Origin: an uncultured bacterium
GTDB lineage: Bacteria; Verrucomicrobiota; Lentisphaeria; Victivallales; UBA1829
NCBI GenBank assembly: GCA_949292215.1
Contig: CASEYW010000188.1
Location: 39,806-103,805 of the forward strand
Length of the DNA: 64,000 bases
Reading direction: 5' to 3'
Part shown: piece after piece, positions 1 to 8,782 of the stretch
Position numbering within the stretch: position 1 is the first letter of the stretch
How the letters are laid out: each line of letters starts with the position of its first letter
Made by a program: the position numbers and the translations under genes
Notes under the pieces: model-generated
Told to the model about the DNA's origin: nothing
The model's input: only the letters and a program-made list of their open reading frames with translations
The model's database searches: none

Positions 1-3000
1 GTCTCTGCGGAAACGGAACACGGCATTCGCGCAATCGGCACTCTTGAAGGACTTAAGAAAGAACAGTTCAAAGGCCGATTCTTCTACCTGATCCGGAATC
101 CGCAGCCGGAAACGAAAATCAAAAAACTGATATTCGAATTTTCTCCGCAGAAAGACATTGCGGCGGTCAGCGAAATCCTCGCTCTTGCAGCCCCCGAAGA
201 CAATCCCGGGCTGAAACAGCACTCCGATCAGCCCTTCGCAAAACAGTTTTCCATTCCGAGAAACGGTAAAACATTCGCCTCCGCCGTACTCATCAACCGG
301 ACGGGGGAACGGGTCCGCAACCTCGCTCCCGGCAAGGTGGAAGGGGATCGCTTTCTCTTTACCTGGGATGGACTCGATGAATCCGGACTCCTCGCGCCGG
401 AAGGAACCTACCAGCTGAAAGGCGCCACACGCGGCAATCTGCGCGCGGAATACAACAGCACCCCCTATCTGCCGAATCCGATCCCGTGGGTCACGCCGGA
501 TCGCAAAGGCGGATGGCTCTCGGATCATGTTCCGGCAAGCACTATCGAATTCATCAAGGGCGCAATCTGGATCGGCGCACCGTTCGCAGAAAGCGGCGAC
601 ACCATCATGCAGTTGACGCAGGAAGGCAAAAAACTCTGGGGAGTCCGCTGGCTGAACCTTTCCGGAGCGTGGACCATTCGCGAACAGGGAGGAAAAATTT
701 TTGTAGCCTCCGGCGGCGGATGGCTCGGCAGCAAACTTTTTGTCACAGAACTGGACCCCGCGACCAAAAACTTCAAACAGATCCTGAAAATCGAAGTCCC
801 GAAGGAAACGGCTCAGAAAAAAGACTGGAAGAGCCGCTCCTTCAACGGATTCGCGGTCAATGAAAACAGCCTTTTACTCTCCTACTCCAAACTCAACCGG
901 ATCGACGTTTACGGAAAAGACGGCAGGAAACTCCGGACCATCGCAATTCCCTCACCCGGCGCCATGCGCTTCCACAACGGGGAACTGTATCTCATTTCCG
1001 GACACAAGCTTCTCCAATACAATCCCGTCACCGAAACGAAAAAGGAGATCATCTCCAGCGGACTTGTCAAGCCGGGAGACTTCAATTTCCATAACGGAAA
1101 AATCCTTGTCGCCGACACGGGCGCGAATCAGGTCAAAGTGTTTTCCATGAAAGGCAAACTCCTGAAAACAATCGGCAAAGGAACTCCGCGCAAAGCCGGA
1201 AAGTTCGATCCGCTGGTTCTGGACTCCCCGATTTCAGTCGCGGCGGACTCACGCGGACAACTCTGGATCGCCGAATTCTCGACTCTCCCGAAACGCATCA
1301 GCGTCTGGACTCCGGAAGGAAAGTTCCTGCGCGACTACCTCGGCCCCGCCCGCTACGAGGCGGGAAGCTGGCTGGACCCCGACGACATCAACACCTACTA
1401 TGCCGAAGGCATGATCTTCAAACGGATTCGCGGAGAATGGAAACTCGACTCCGTCTATCTGGACAAAACGCCGGCATTCGTCCGCGTATTTCTGGAAAAG
1501 ACCATGATTCCGGAACGTCCGCTGAAACTCGACGGGAACACCTTCCTCGCCAATGACCGCCACTGGTCGCAACCGTTGATCTGGTTCGGAATTCTGGAAC
1601 AGGATCATGTTCTCAAACCTCATGCGGCGCTCGGCACCTATGAAAAGATCATCAGCCTCTTCCGGGAGCGCCCGGAAAATTACTCGGGCAATCCGAAAGA
1701 CTACACCTTCCTCTGGGTCAATCGCAACAACGACGGCAGGATGCAGTGGGAGGAGATTCAATTCCAGAAACGTCCATTCGTCCAGCTCCAGTGGTGCGCC
1801 CGGATGGGACGGGATCTCACATTCTACTGGCAGAGCGGGAATGAAATCAAAAAGCTCCGGAGAAAATCGGGAGGCGGACTGCCGGACTATGATCTGGCCA
1901 AAGCCGAAACGGTCCGAGTCCTCGCTCCCGGCGAATACCTCTACGCGATGGCGCCGCTGACCGACGGCCAGCTTCTGCTGAACATGAAGCCGCTTACCTG
2001 CATCTCACAAACCACCGGACGCACCCTCTGGACCTACCGGAATCCCTACCCGTCCAACTCGCACGACAGTCCTCTGCCCGCACCGGGAGAAATCCAGCAC
2101 ACACTCAATGTCGAAGGGGAAGTCGCCGTCTCGAACTTCGGCAAAGTCTTCCTGCTGAACGGCAACAAAGGACTTCGCTATCTCTTCAGCGGCGACGGCA
2201 TCTTCCTCGGCACCCTCTTTGCCGATCAGCGTCTTGCGGAACCGCTCTCCATCTCCAACGTCCAGGAAGGAATGGATCTCTCAAACTACTCCCTGATGGA
2301 TGAAGCCTTCTGCGGAACCTTCGAGCGCGGAGCCGATGGAAAAGTCTATTTCTCCGGAGGCAAGAATCACCATTCAATCTACGAAATCAAAGGATTGGAT
2401 TCTCTGAAACGCTTCTCGCAGGCCATTCACTTCTCCGGCGAAGAACAGAAACAGGCGGAAGAATCCCGCATCCGTGAACTCCAGAAGAAAAAAGCCGCTC
2501 TGATTGAAAAGCCCTCCGTTCTGCCCCGTATGCAGGGCAACGACTGGAAAAGCGTTCCGGAACAGAAGGTGTTCAGCAGCGGAAAACTCTTCTACACCTA
2601 TCGGCTTGCGTATGACAGCACGCACCTCCGCGGACAGTTCCGCGTCAACGACCCGACCCCGTTCCGCAACAACGGAGGCGACTGGAAAATGCTCTTCAAA
2701 ACGGGAGATTCGGTCAATCTGGAGTTCGCTTCGGCGAATGGAAAGATGCCGTCGGCCGGAGATGTCCGCCTGCTGATTGCTCCGCTCCGCGGACAGGCGG
2801 TCGCAGTGATGTATCGTTACAAACTGGAGGGAGACCACAGCAGGACCGCGTCGGAATTCTCGTCGCCGATCGGGAAAACGGTCGTCGACAAGGTGGAAAT
2901 TCTCAAAAATGTGAAAATCCATGCAACCCGTGGCGGCAACTACTATCTGGTTGATTTCTCCATCCCGCTCACGGAGCTTCCGCCGCTGTCAAAGGAGACC

Positions 3001-3174
3001 TTCTATTATGACGCGGGCGTTATTTTCTCGGACGCCGGCGGCAGCCGGAACAGTTTCAATTTATTCCATCACAGTCCGCTGAAAGGCATCACAGCCGATG
3101 TCCCGAGCGAAATACGACTCACGCCGAACTATATGAAGAAAATGACAAAACTCATGAAAGGCACCAATCCATGA
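1..3174 (+). CDS. Secreted beta-propeller protein with C-terminal CBM9-like domain (5' partial)
   Basis: The frame is open from base 1, so the start lies outside the window; at least 1057 residues are visible. An Ig-like FlgD-type segment lies near visible residues 84-145 (ending in TWDGLDESG and PEGTYQL). A long NHL/six-bladed-propeller-like region of repeated short strands follows to about residue 800, then a charged helical linker and a CBM9/DOMON-like beta-sandwich at about 845-1057. An EF-hand-like loop (NRNNDGRMQWEE) sits near residue 574. The protein is a clear paralog of the 1303-residue protein two genes downstream: same domain order, same calcium-like loop and the same tail (PSEIRLTPNYM versus PSEARIYPQYM). 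The stop overlaps the next ATG by four bases. No catalytic residues can be assigned; binding or cleaving glycans outside the cytoplasm is inferred. Confidence 0.8.
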   Translation, partial: VSAETEHGIRAIGTLEGLKKEQFKGRFFYLIRNPQPETKIKKLIFEFSPQKDIAAVSEILALAAPEDNPGLKQHSDQPFAKQFSIPRNGKTFASAVLINRTGERVRNLAPGKVEGDRFLFTWDGLDESGLLAPEGTYQLKGATRGNLRAEYNSTPYLPNPIPWVTPDRKGGWLSDHVPASTIEFIKGAIWIGAPFAESGDTIMQLTQEGKKLWGVRWLNLSGAWTIREQGGKIFVASGGGWLGSKLFVTELDPATKNFKQILKIEVPKETAQKKDWKSRSFNGFAVNENSLLLSYSKLNRIDVYGKDGRKLRTIAIPSPGAMRFHNGELYLISGHKLLQYNPVTETKKEIISSGLVKPGDFNFHNGKILVADTGANQVKVFSMKGKLLKTIGKGTPRKAGKFDPLVLDSPISVAADSRGQLWIAEFSTLPKRISVWTPEGKFLRDYLGPARYEAGSWLDPDDINTYYAEGMIFKRIRGEWKLDSVYLDKTPAFVRVFLEKTMIPERPLKLDGNTFLANDRHWSQPLIWFGILEQDHVLKPHAALGTYEKIISLFRERPENYSGNPKDYTFLWVNRNNDGRMQWEEIQFQKRPFVQLQWCARMGRDLTFYWQSGNEIKKLRRKSGGGLPDYDLAKAETVRVLAPGEYLYAMAPLTDGQLLLNMKPLTCISQTTGRTLWTYRNPYPSNSHDSPLPAPGEIQHTLNVEGEVAVSNFGKVFLLNGNKGLRYLFSGDGIFLGTLFADQRLAEPLSISNVQEGMDLSNYSLMDEAFCGTFERGADGKVYFSGGKNHHSIYEIKGLDSLKRFSQAIHFSGEEQKQAEESRIRELQKKKAALIEKPSVLPRMQGNDWKSVPEQKVFSSGKLFYTYRLAYDSTHLRGQFRVNDPTPFRNNGGDWKMLFKTGDSVNLEFASANGKMPSAGDVRLLIAPLRGQAVAVMYRYKLEGDHSRTASEFSSPIGKTVVDKVEILKNVKIHATRGGNYYLVDFSIPLTELPPLSKETFYYDAGVIFSDAGGSRNSFNLFHHSPLKGITADVPSEIRLTPNYMKKMTKLMKGTNP

Positions 3175-4718
3175 AACGACTTCTCACAACTCTTACCGCA
3201 GCGGTACTGCTGCTCCCGGCGATCTCGTTTGCAGAACGAATTCTCATTGTCGGAGACAGCATCACCGGGCATTCCATGAACCTTCCCTACGGATACACCC
3301 ATCAGGTCAGGAAAGCGCTCAAAGACGCCGGTGCTGGAGAGGTGGAATTCATTCCGCTCGGCGGCAGCGGACAATCCATCTCCTCCTGGCGCAACGTCGT
3401 CCGGAACTCCCGTGAGAAGAATCAGAAACTTGACATTCCCGGAATTTTCGTCAAAGAGGAATTCGACAAGGGCGCCGATACGCTCATCATCTTCCTCGGC
3501 ATGAACGATGCTCTCGCCCCCTACACCGACCATTCCGAACTCAACCGCTGGAAAGACGAATACCGGAAGCTCATCAGCGATCTGAAAGCAAGACTGAATT
3601 TCAAAAGACTCATTCTTGCCTCGCCCACCATGCTGACCGAAACACCGTACTCCTATAAAAACAAGCTGATGGATGAAATGGCGAAGGTCATCCGCGAGCT
3701 GGCAAAGGAGAACGGCGCGGAATATCTCGACACACGCGAGACCTTTCAGAAATACCATGAAGCCATGAGGAAACAGAATCCGAAACAAACCTTCATGCTG
3801 GATTATGTCCACCCGAACGAAACCGGACATCATAGTCTGACGTTCTCCTTTCTGAAGGCTGTCGGATGCAAAAACATCGCGGAACGCTATCTTCAGAACA
3901 CCATGCCCGCCACCATGAAAGTCTCACAGAAGCCGGGAATGAGTCTCTATGTGCAGAACAGCCGCGTTCCGGGAGAATTCACGATCCGGGGTTCTCTCTC
4001 GGGAGGCGACTTCAAAGCGCTCAAAGCTCAGCTTCCGGAAGGACTGAAACTCAAAGGAATCGACGGCTCGGAACAGGAATTCACGCTCACAATCGCCGGA
4101 GAATTGCAGCACCTGAAAAATACGGTCACAATCACAGCCGGAACTGTAAAGCAGACCCTCGCGCTGAACGCGCCGTTCCTGATTTCCACCGGATACAACA
4201 ACGAACGCTGGTTCAAACCGGAAGACTTTCAAAAGGAAAAAGCCGAAACCGGAATCGATCGCGATGCAAAAGCCGGAAAAGAGGTCACGAAAACCATCGT
4301 CAATGGAAAGAAAACGGAATGGCTGGTCTACTATCCGAGTGCCGACGTCACTGGAGGAGACGACCCGAATGCGGTTGATTTTGCCTCCGTCACAAACGGA
4401 AGACCATTTGAATCGGGATATCTTCTGCGGTACATCCATTCACCGGAAACGAAACAAGTCAATCTGACCGTCGGATCAAAAACCTTCGCGGGCGAAGAAC
4501 AGGTTACAGTCTATCTCAACGGGAAAGAGGTGTACAGCGATGTCGTCACAAAGAAAAAAGGAAAACGAGATTCGGTTCCGGTCGAACTGAAAAAAGGATG
4601 GAACACGCTGATTGCCCGGGTCTGCCGCGTCACCTGGCAGTGGGCGGCAAGCGTCGGGTTCCACAACGCCGACGGCTCGGATGTCTCCGGCCTGACCTAC
4701 TCCATCACGCACAAATAA
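3171..4718 (+). CDS. Secreted SGNH/GDSL-family esterase with C-terminal beta-sandwich
   Basis: A 515-residue protein with a signal peptide at residues 1-21 (MKRLL, hydrophobic core, ISFA|E). The SGNH blocks are visible: GDS with Ser30, the GMND block with Asn112, and DYVHP with Asp211 and His214 as the acid-base pair. Such enzymes remove acyl (often acetyl) groups from polysaccharides; the substrate is not readable here. Residues about 250-515 form a non-catalytic region ending in a galactose-binding-like module (VYLNGKEVY, ELKKGWNTLIARV). The ATG overlaps the upstream stop (ATGA), which implies translational coupling. The gene lies between two paralogous propeller proteins, so the three probably act on the same extracellular polymer. 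Confidence 0.85.
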   Translation: MKRLLTTLTAAVLLLPAISFAERILIVGDSITGHSMNLPYGYTHQVRKALKDAGAGEVEFIPLGGSGQSISSWRNVVRNSREKNQKLDIPGIFVKEEFDKGADTLIIFLGMNDALAPYTDHSELNRWKDEYRKLISDLKARLNFKRLILASPTMLTETPYSYKNKLMDEMAKVIRELAKENGAEYLDTRETFQKYHEAMRKQNPKQTFMLDYVHPNETGHHSLTFSFLKAVGCKNIAERYLQNTMPATMKVSQKPGMSLYVQNSRVPGEFTIRGSLSGGDFKALKAQLPEGLKLKGIDGSEQEFTLTIAGELQHLKNTVTITAGTVKQTLALNAPFLISTGYNNERWFKPEDFQKEKAETGIDRDAKAGKEVTKTIVNGKKTEWLVYYPSADVTGGDDPNAVDFASVTNGRPFESGYLLRYIHSPETKQVNLTVGSKTFAGEEQVTVYLNGKEVYSDVVTKKKGKRDSVPVELKKGWNTLIARVCRVTWQWAASVGFHNADGSDVSGLTYSITHK

Positions 4719-4728
4719 GGAACGGAAC

Positions 4729-7700
4729 ATGAAATTCACGAAACATCTGACTGCACTTTTCACAGGAGCCGCCCTTTTCCTACCTCTCGCTGCGCTGGAC
4801 ATCATGGACGGTGTCATGTACGCCCTCCCAGCGCCGGCAAATCTCAAGATCGACGGCAAACTCAACGACTGGGACCACTCCGGCAAAGAATGGCTTGCGC
4901 TTTCCCGCGAAGTTGCCGACCGTTTCTCCGGCGAAGTCATGGTCATGTATGATGACGACGCCCTCTATCTCGCCGCCGATATTCTCACCGGCGGCGGTCC
5001 CATGAAAAACACCAACAAACCCGGTGAAAAACCATGGATCGGGCACAATCTGGAATTCCGCTGCATCGCGACCCCGAAAGCACCCCACCCTCTGCGCATC
5101 GCGAAAAACGATATCAACGATCCGAGTGTGAAACCTTACGCCCCTTACATCAAAACCATGGCAATCTGGATGGAGACCGTCACCCGCACTCCACACATCA
5201 CTCTTCAGGACGGGCCCCCGTACCCCGGCAGCATGATCCACGATCCGGAAGGAGTTCAGCTGGCATTCGGAGAAACAAAAAATCCCGACCGTTATCAGAT
5301 GGAAGCACGCATTCCCTGGAAGCTCCTCGGTGTGGAATCCGGAAAAAATCCTTTCCGCCCTGGACAATCCATGACGGCGTTCTGGACCGTTCTCTGGCCG
5401 CAGAGCATCACTCAGCGAGCGGAGGCTCTCCGCATCGCCCCCACCACCGGATTCGGCTGGTCCTGGCACGGGGTCGATAAATGGGGAAGAATCGTCTTTG
5501 CTCCGGACAGCAAGCTCAAGCGCCACAATCCGGATCTGAAAACCTATCTCGCACAGACGGCGGAAGTCCCCGACTGCGACAGCTTCACCGTAAATATGCC
5601 GAACGACGGAATGCTCTCGGTCAGCATCTTCGGAAAAGACGGCTCCGTTCTGCGTGAAATCGCTGGAGGCGAACGACATAAAAAGGGCCCCGTCACACTC
5701 TACTGGGACGGTTTCGACTGGCGCGGCAACAGAATGCCTGTCGGCGAATACACCTGGAAAGCCTACATCCATGATCCGCTGAAGGTCTCATTCACAGGAG
5801 CCGCCGGGACCTCTGCCAAGGTTCCCTATGAAACACAGGACGGCAGGGGGAACTGGGGAGGAAACATGGGCCCCGCCACTGCCGTATCCAGTGACAACGA
5901 AGGACTGTATTACCTCTGGGGCAGCAACGAAGGCGGTCAATCCATCGTCAAAACCGATTTCGACAACAACGTCCTCTGGCGTACCACGCCCTATGTGATC
6001 GAAGGCGGATACGGTCCCCACGTCGCCATCGGTGCAAACCGGAAGTATGTTTATGTTCTCTCCGGCTGGTTCAACACCTTCCTCACCCGGTACGATGCGA
6101 AAAACGGACTCACGGCTCCGTTCGGCTCTCAGCGTTTCCTGACGCTCGACACCTACGGGAAAACCCCTCCGCAGCAGCTTGACTGGAATACTCCGATGCA
6201 CTCCGCCAATTCCATCGTCGTCACCGAAACGGAAGTGTTCGTACCGCTCCATTACAAAGGGAAAATCCATGTTTACGACGCCGAGTCCGGAACTCTGAAA
6301 CGCACCCTTCCCTGCGAATGGGCACGCGGAGCCGCTCTCGACCGCAACGGCGATCTCTACGTGCTCTCCATGCGCGACACCAACGGCTGGCACAACCGGG
6401 GAGCGGAACTTCACCGGTTTACCAAAGCGCAGGGCAAAGCCCGCATGGTCATGCGTCTGCCAGGGCGGATTCAGAATCCGTGGAACATCGTCATACACAA
6501 CGGAATCTGTTATATTTCCGACAACGGCTATTCCAATCAGATCTGGATGGTGTCGCATGGAAAAATCACCGGCACGATCGGCAGAGAGGGCGGACGCCCA
6601 TGGTTCGGGAAATACGATCCGAAAGGACTGCTTCATCCTGCCGGACTCCACATTGACCGTTTTGGAAAACTGCACGTTGCGCAGGCTGCCATCCCAAGCG
6701 TCTTCCAGAAATACGATGCAAAAACTCGCGTGCTGGAGGGAGAGCTCTTCGGCGAAGTCGGATACTGTCCCCCAAGCTGGCCGGACTGCGACGATCCCCT
6801 GCTGGTCTACGTCAAAGACTATTTCTCCAACGGACTGATCCGCAGCCGTCTCAAAGGCGACGGCACTTCCTCCGGAACCGAAGCCTACTGGCGCTTTTCC
6901 AAAATGGACTGGCCTTATTCTCTCCAAAACTGGATCGCCAATTACAAAGTCCCGCGTGTTTTCCGCGGACCAGCCAATCTCAAGTATATGTTCGCAGCAG
7001 GACTGGATGCGAATCCCGCTGTACTCGTCCGCATGGAAGGGGACACCCTGAAACCGGTCAACAGTTTCGGCACCGACGGCATCCAACCAGGGCTTACCGT
7101 CTGGAGCGACCGCAACGCAAACGGGAAAATCGATCCGGAAGAGGTTCGAATCATCACAACCCTTGCCGGACAGACACTCGACGCGAAATGGAGATCCCAT
7201 GCCAGCAAAGTCGATGACCGCGGCAATATCTATCTCACAGCCAGCGACAATAAAGTCTACTTCATTCCCTTCCGTTCGCAGGGAAAAAACGGCTGCATGG
7301 AGTGGGATTTCGACCGCTCGAAAATTCTCGTTCAGGAAATCATTCCGGGAGCCAGAACCCCGCTGTTCTACACCGCGCGGGAACAGATCACCGGAATTGA
7401 TGAGGACAGCAAAGGAAATCTCTATCTCTCCTTCAACACAAATCTCAATTACGCTTCGCCTGAATGGACGAGCAAACTCAAGTTCGGACTCGGGCACTCC
7501 GGCCGCTTCAACGCGGTCAAGATCGTTTCGTTCGATCCGCAGGGCAGACAGAGGTTCCTTGTCGGACGCAAAGCCACCGGCGTTCTCCGCGACGGAGAAA
7601 TGTACCATCACTGGACCCAGGCGGGAATGCTCGGCGACCACTACATCGCAGTCGCCTCCGAATGGACCCCGTTCACGCTCTATACCTCCGACGGCTTCTT

Positions 7701-8640
7701 CGTCCAGTCTCTTCTGGCGGATCCGAACCGCGGGGAAACGCCGAGTCCGTTCAGTCTCGGCGGCGGGGAAACCTTTGCCGGACAGCTCCGTTACTTCCCC
7801 AGCCGCGCAGAAGCGTACCTCTATACCGGCAACACTCACGGGATGGTCTACCGGATCGAAGGTCTCAACAAGAACGGAATCATCAAAGGAGAGAAGCGTC
7901 TCTCCGGCACAATGAAACTGACACGTCATCTTGATCCGTTCGCCCAAAAGACAGAAACGGCAAAGCCCGTGTTTGAACGGCTCTCAGATCCGCTCCGGAC
8001 GGGAGAGTGGAAAAATACCGGGGTTGAACTCCGCGACAACAGCGGACGCCGTCTGGCAAACGTCCGTTTCGGCTATGATGACAACACCCTCTACGCCCGG
8101 TTCGATGTCCAGAATCCAAAGACGTTCGTCAATCGCGCGGATGACCCGGCCATGGCGTTCAAAATGGGGGATTCCGTTGGATTCTACCTTGGCAAGCCGG
8201 GGAAGAGCGCTCCAACTGATCCGGTCCGGATCCTTGCCACCGTCCTGAAAGGAAAACCCGTTGTCATCGGTTTCTTCCCGAAATCCGCCGTGCTGAAACA
8301 TCCATATGAATACTTCACCAGCGCCGGAGGACGCGTCAAATTTGAATTTGCCGGAATCATTCCGGATGCGCGCGCAGTCTTCCGTCCGGGCGCCAGCGGC
8401 TATACATTCGAACTAGCCATTCCCCGCCGCATCCTGCCGAAATATGAATTCAAAAAGGGCGGAACAATTGCTCTGGAAGCGGAAGTGCTCCTTTCCGGCA
8501 ATGGAATCCGGGGGCTCCAGACGCTCTCACGGAATCATCTCTTCACACCACGCTCCGCCGGGCAGGCAAAAATGGTCGATGACATTCCAAGTGAAGCCCG
8601 AATCTATCCGCAGTACATGAGAAATGCGGAAGTCAGATAA
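4729..8640 (+). CDS. Giant secreted beta-propeller protein with N- and C-terminal CBM9-like domains
   Basis: A 1303-residue protein with a signal peptide (residues 1 to about 22). A CBM9-like domain follows (IDGKLNDWDHS near 38, DDDALYLAADI near 85), then a FlgD-like Ig segment at about 283-350 (YWDGFDWRGNRMPVGEY). A long NHL-type propeller region spans about 380-1080, and a second CBM9-like domain about 1085-1290. An EF-hand-like loop (DRNANGKIDPEE) is near residue 794. It starts 10 bases after the SGNH gene with GGAAC-type spacing and is the last gene before a strong terminator. It is a paralog of the gene ending at 3174. Family function is not established; I infer a surface or periplasmic carbohydrate-binding protein, possibly an enzyme of the propeller-lyase type. 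Confidence 0.8.
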   Translation: MKFTKHLTALFTGAALFLPLAALDIMDGVMYALPAPANLKIDGKLNDWDHSGKEWLALSREVADRFSGEVMVMYDDDALYLAADILTGGGPMKNTNKPGEKPWIGHNLEFRCIATPKAPHPLRIAKNDINDPSVKPYAPYIKTMAIWMETVTRTPHITLQDGPPYPGSMIHDPEGVQLAFGETKNPDRYQMEARIPWKLLGVESGKNPFRPGQSMTAFWTVLWPQSITQRAEALRIAPTTGFGWSWHGVDKWGRIVFAPDSKLKRHNPDLKTYLAQTAEVPDCDSFTVNMPNDGMLSVSIFGKDGSVLREIAGGERHKKGPVTLYWDGFDWRGNRMPVGEYTWKAYIHDPLKVSFTGAAGTSAKVPYETQDGRGNWGGNMGPATAVSSDNEGLYYLWGSNEGGQSIVKTDFDNNVLWRTTPYVIEGGYGPHVAIGANRKYVYVLSGWFNTFLTRYDAKNGLTAPFGSQRFLTLDTYGKTPPQQLDWNTPMHSANSIVVTETEVFVPLHYKGKIHVYDAESGTLKRTLPCEWARGAALDRNGDLYVLSMRDTNGWHNRGAELHRFTKAQGKARMVMRLPGRIQNPWNIVIHNGICYISDNGYSNQIWMVSHGKITGTIGREGGRPWFGKYDPKGLLHPAGLHIDRFGKLHVAQAAIPSVFQKYDAKTRVLEGELFGEVGYCPPSWPDCDDPLLVYVKDYFSNGLIRSRLKGDGTSSGTEAYWRFSKMDWPYSLQNWIANYKVPRVFRGPANLKYMFAAGLDANPAVLVRMEGDTLKPVNSFGTDGIQPGLTVWSDRNANGKIDPEEVRIITTLAGQTLDAKWRSHASKVDDRGNIYLTASDNKVYFIPFRSQGKNGCMEWDFDRSKILVQEIIPGARTPLFYTAREQITGIDEDSKGNLYLSFNTNLNYASPEWTSKLKFGLGHSGRFNAVKIVSFDPQGRQRFLVGRKATGVLRDGEMYHHWTQAGMLGDHYIAVASEWTPFTLYTSDGFFVQSLLADPNRGETPSPFSLGGGETFAGQLRYFPSRAEAYLYTGNTHGMVYRIEGLNKNGIIKGEKRLSGTMKLTRHLDPFAQKTETAKPVFERLSDPLRTGEWKNTGVELRDNSGRRLANVRFGYDDNTLYARFDVQNPKTFVNRADDPAMAFKMGDSVGFYLGKPGKSAPTDPVRILATVLKGKPVVIGFFPKSAVLKHPYEYFTSAGGRVKFEFAGIIPDARAVFRPGASGYTFELAIPRRILPKYEFKKGGTIALEAEVLLSGNGIRGLQTLSRNHLFTPRSAGQAKMVDDIPSEARIYPQYMRNAEVR

Positions 8641-8658
8641 CGCGGTCCTACCAAAACG

Positions 8659-8698
8659 CGGAGCCGCCGGGATCGTTCCGGCGGCTCCGTCATTTTTT
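8659..8698 (+). terminator. Rho-independent terminator of the propeller-SGNH operon
   Basis: A 12-bp perfect stem (CGGAGCCGCCGG pairing with CCGGCGGCTCCG) with a 7-base loop is followed by a run of six T. It closes the operon that enters from the left edge. Confidence 0.9.
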
Positions 8699-8721
8699 CT
8701 ACCAAACCGATCTTCCGCGTC

Positions 8722-8749
8722 TTGCATCCGTGACAAATACCGATACATT
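8722..8749 (+). promoter_or_regulatory. Sigma-70-type promoter TTGCAT-16-TACATT
   Basis: TTGCAT (8722-8727) and TACATT (8744-8749) are separated by 16 bases and lie about 35 bases upstream of the ATG at 8783. The site lies inside the longer open frame and so supports the downstream start. Similar TTGCAN promoters precede 31173, 41862 and 42792. Confidence 0.45.
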
Positions 8750-8782
8750 ACCAGAACATCAAAAAAAAAAAGGAATCTGATC

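Noticed and set aside
5788..7947. Long minus-strand open frame of 719 codons opposite the second propeller gene
   Set aside because: It mirrors the codon bias of the plus-strand gene, has no ribosome site and no recognisable motif. The plus-strand product has a signal peptide and clear domains.
8624..8782. N-terminal extension of the alpha/alpha-barrel gene
   Set aside because: It would start inside the preceding gene and run through its terminator and the promoter at 8722-8749. AGGAA precedes the ATG at 8783.
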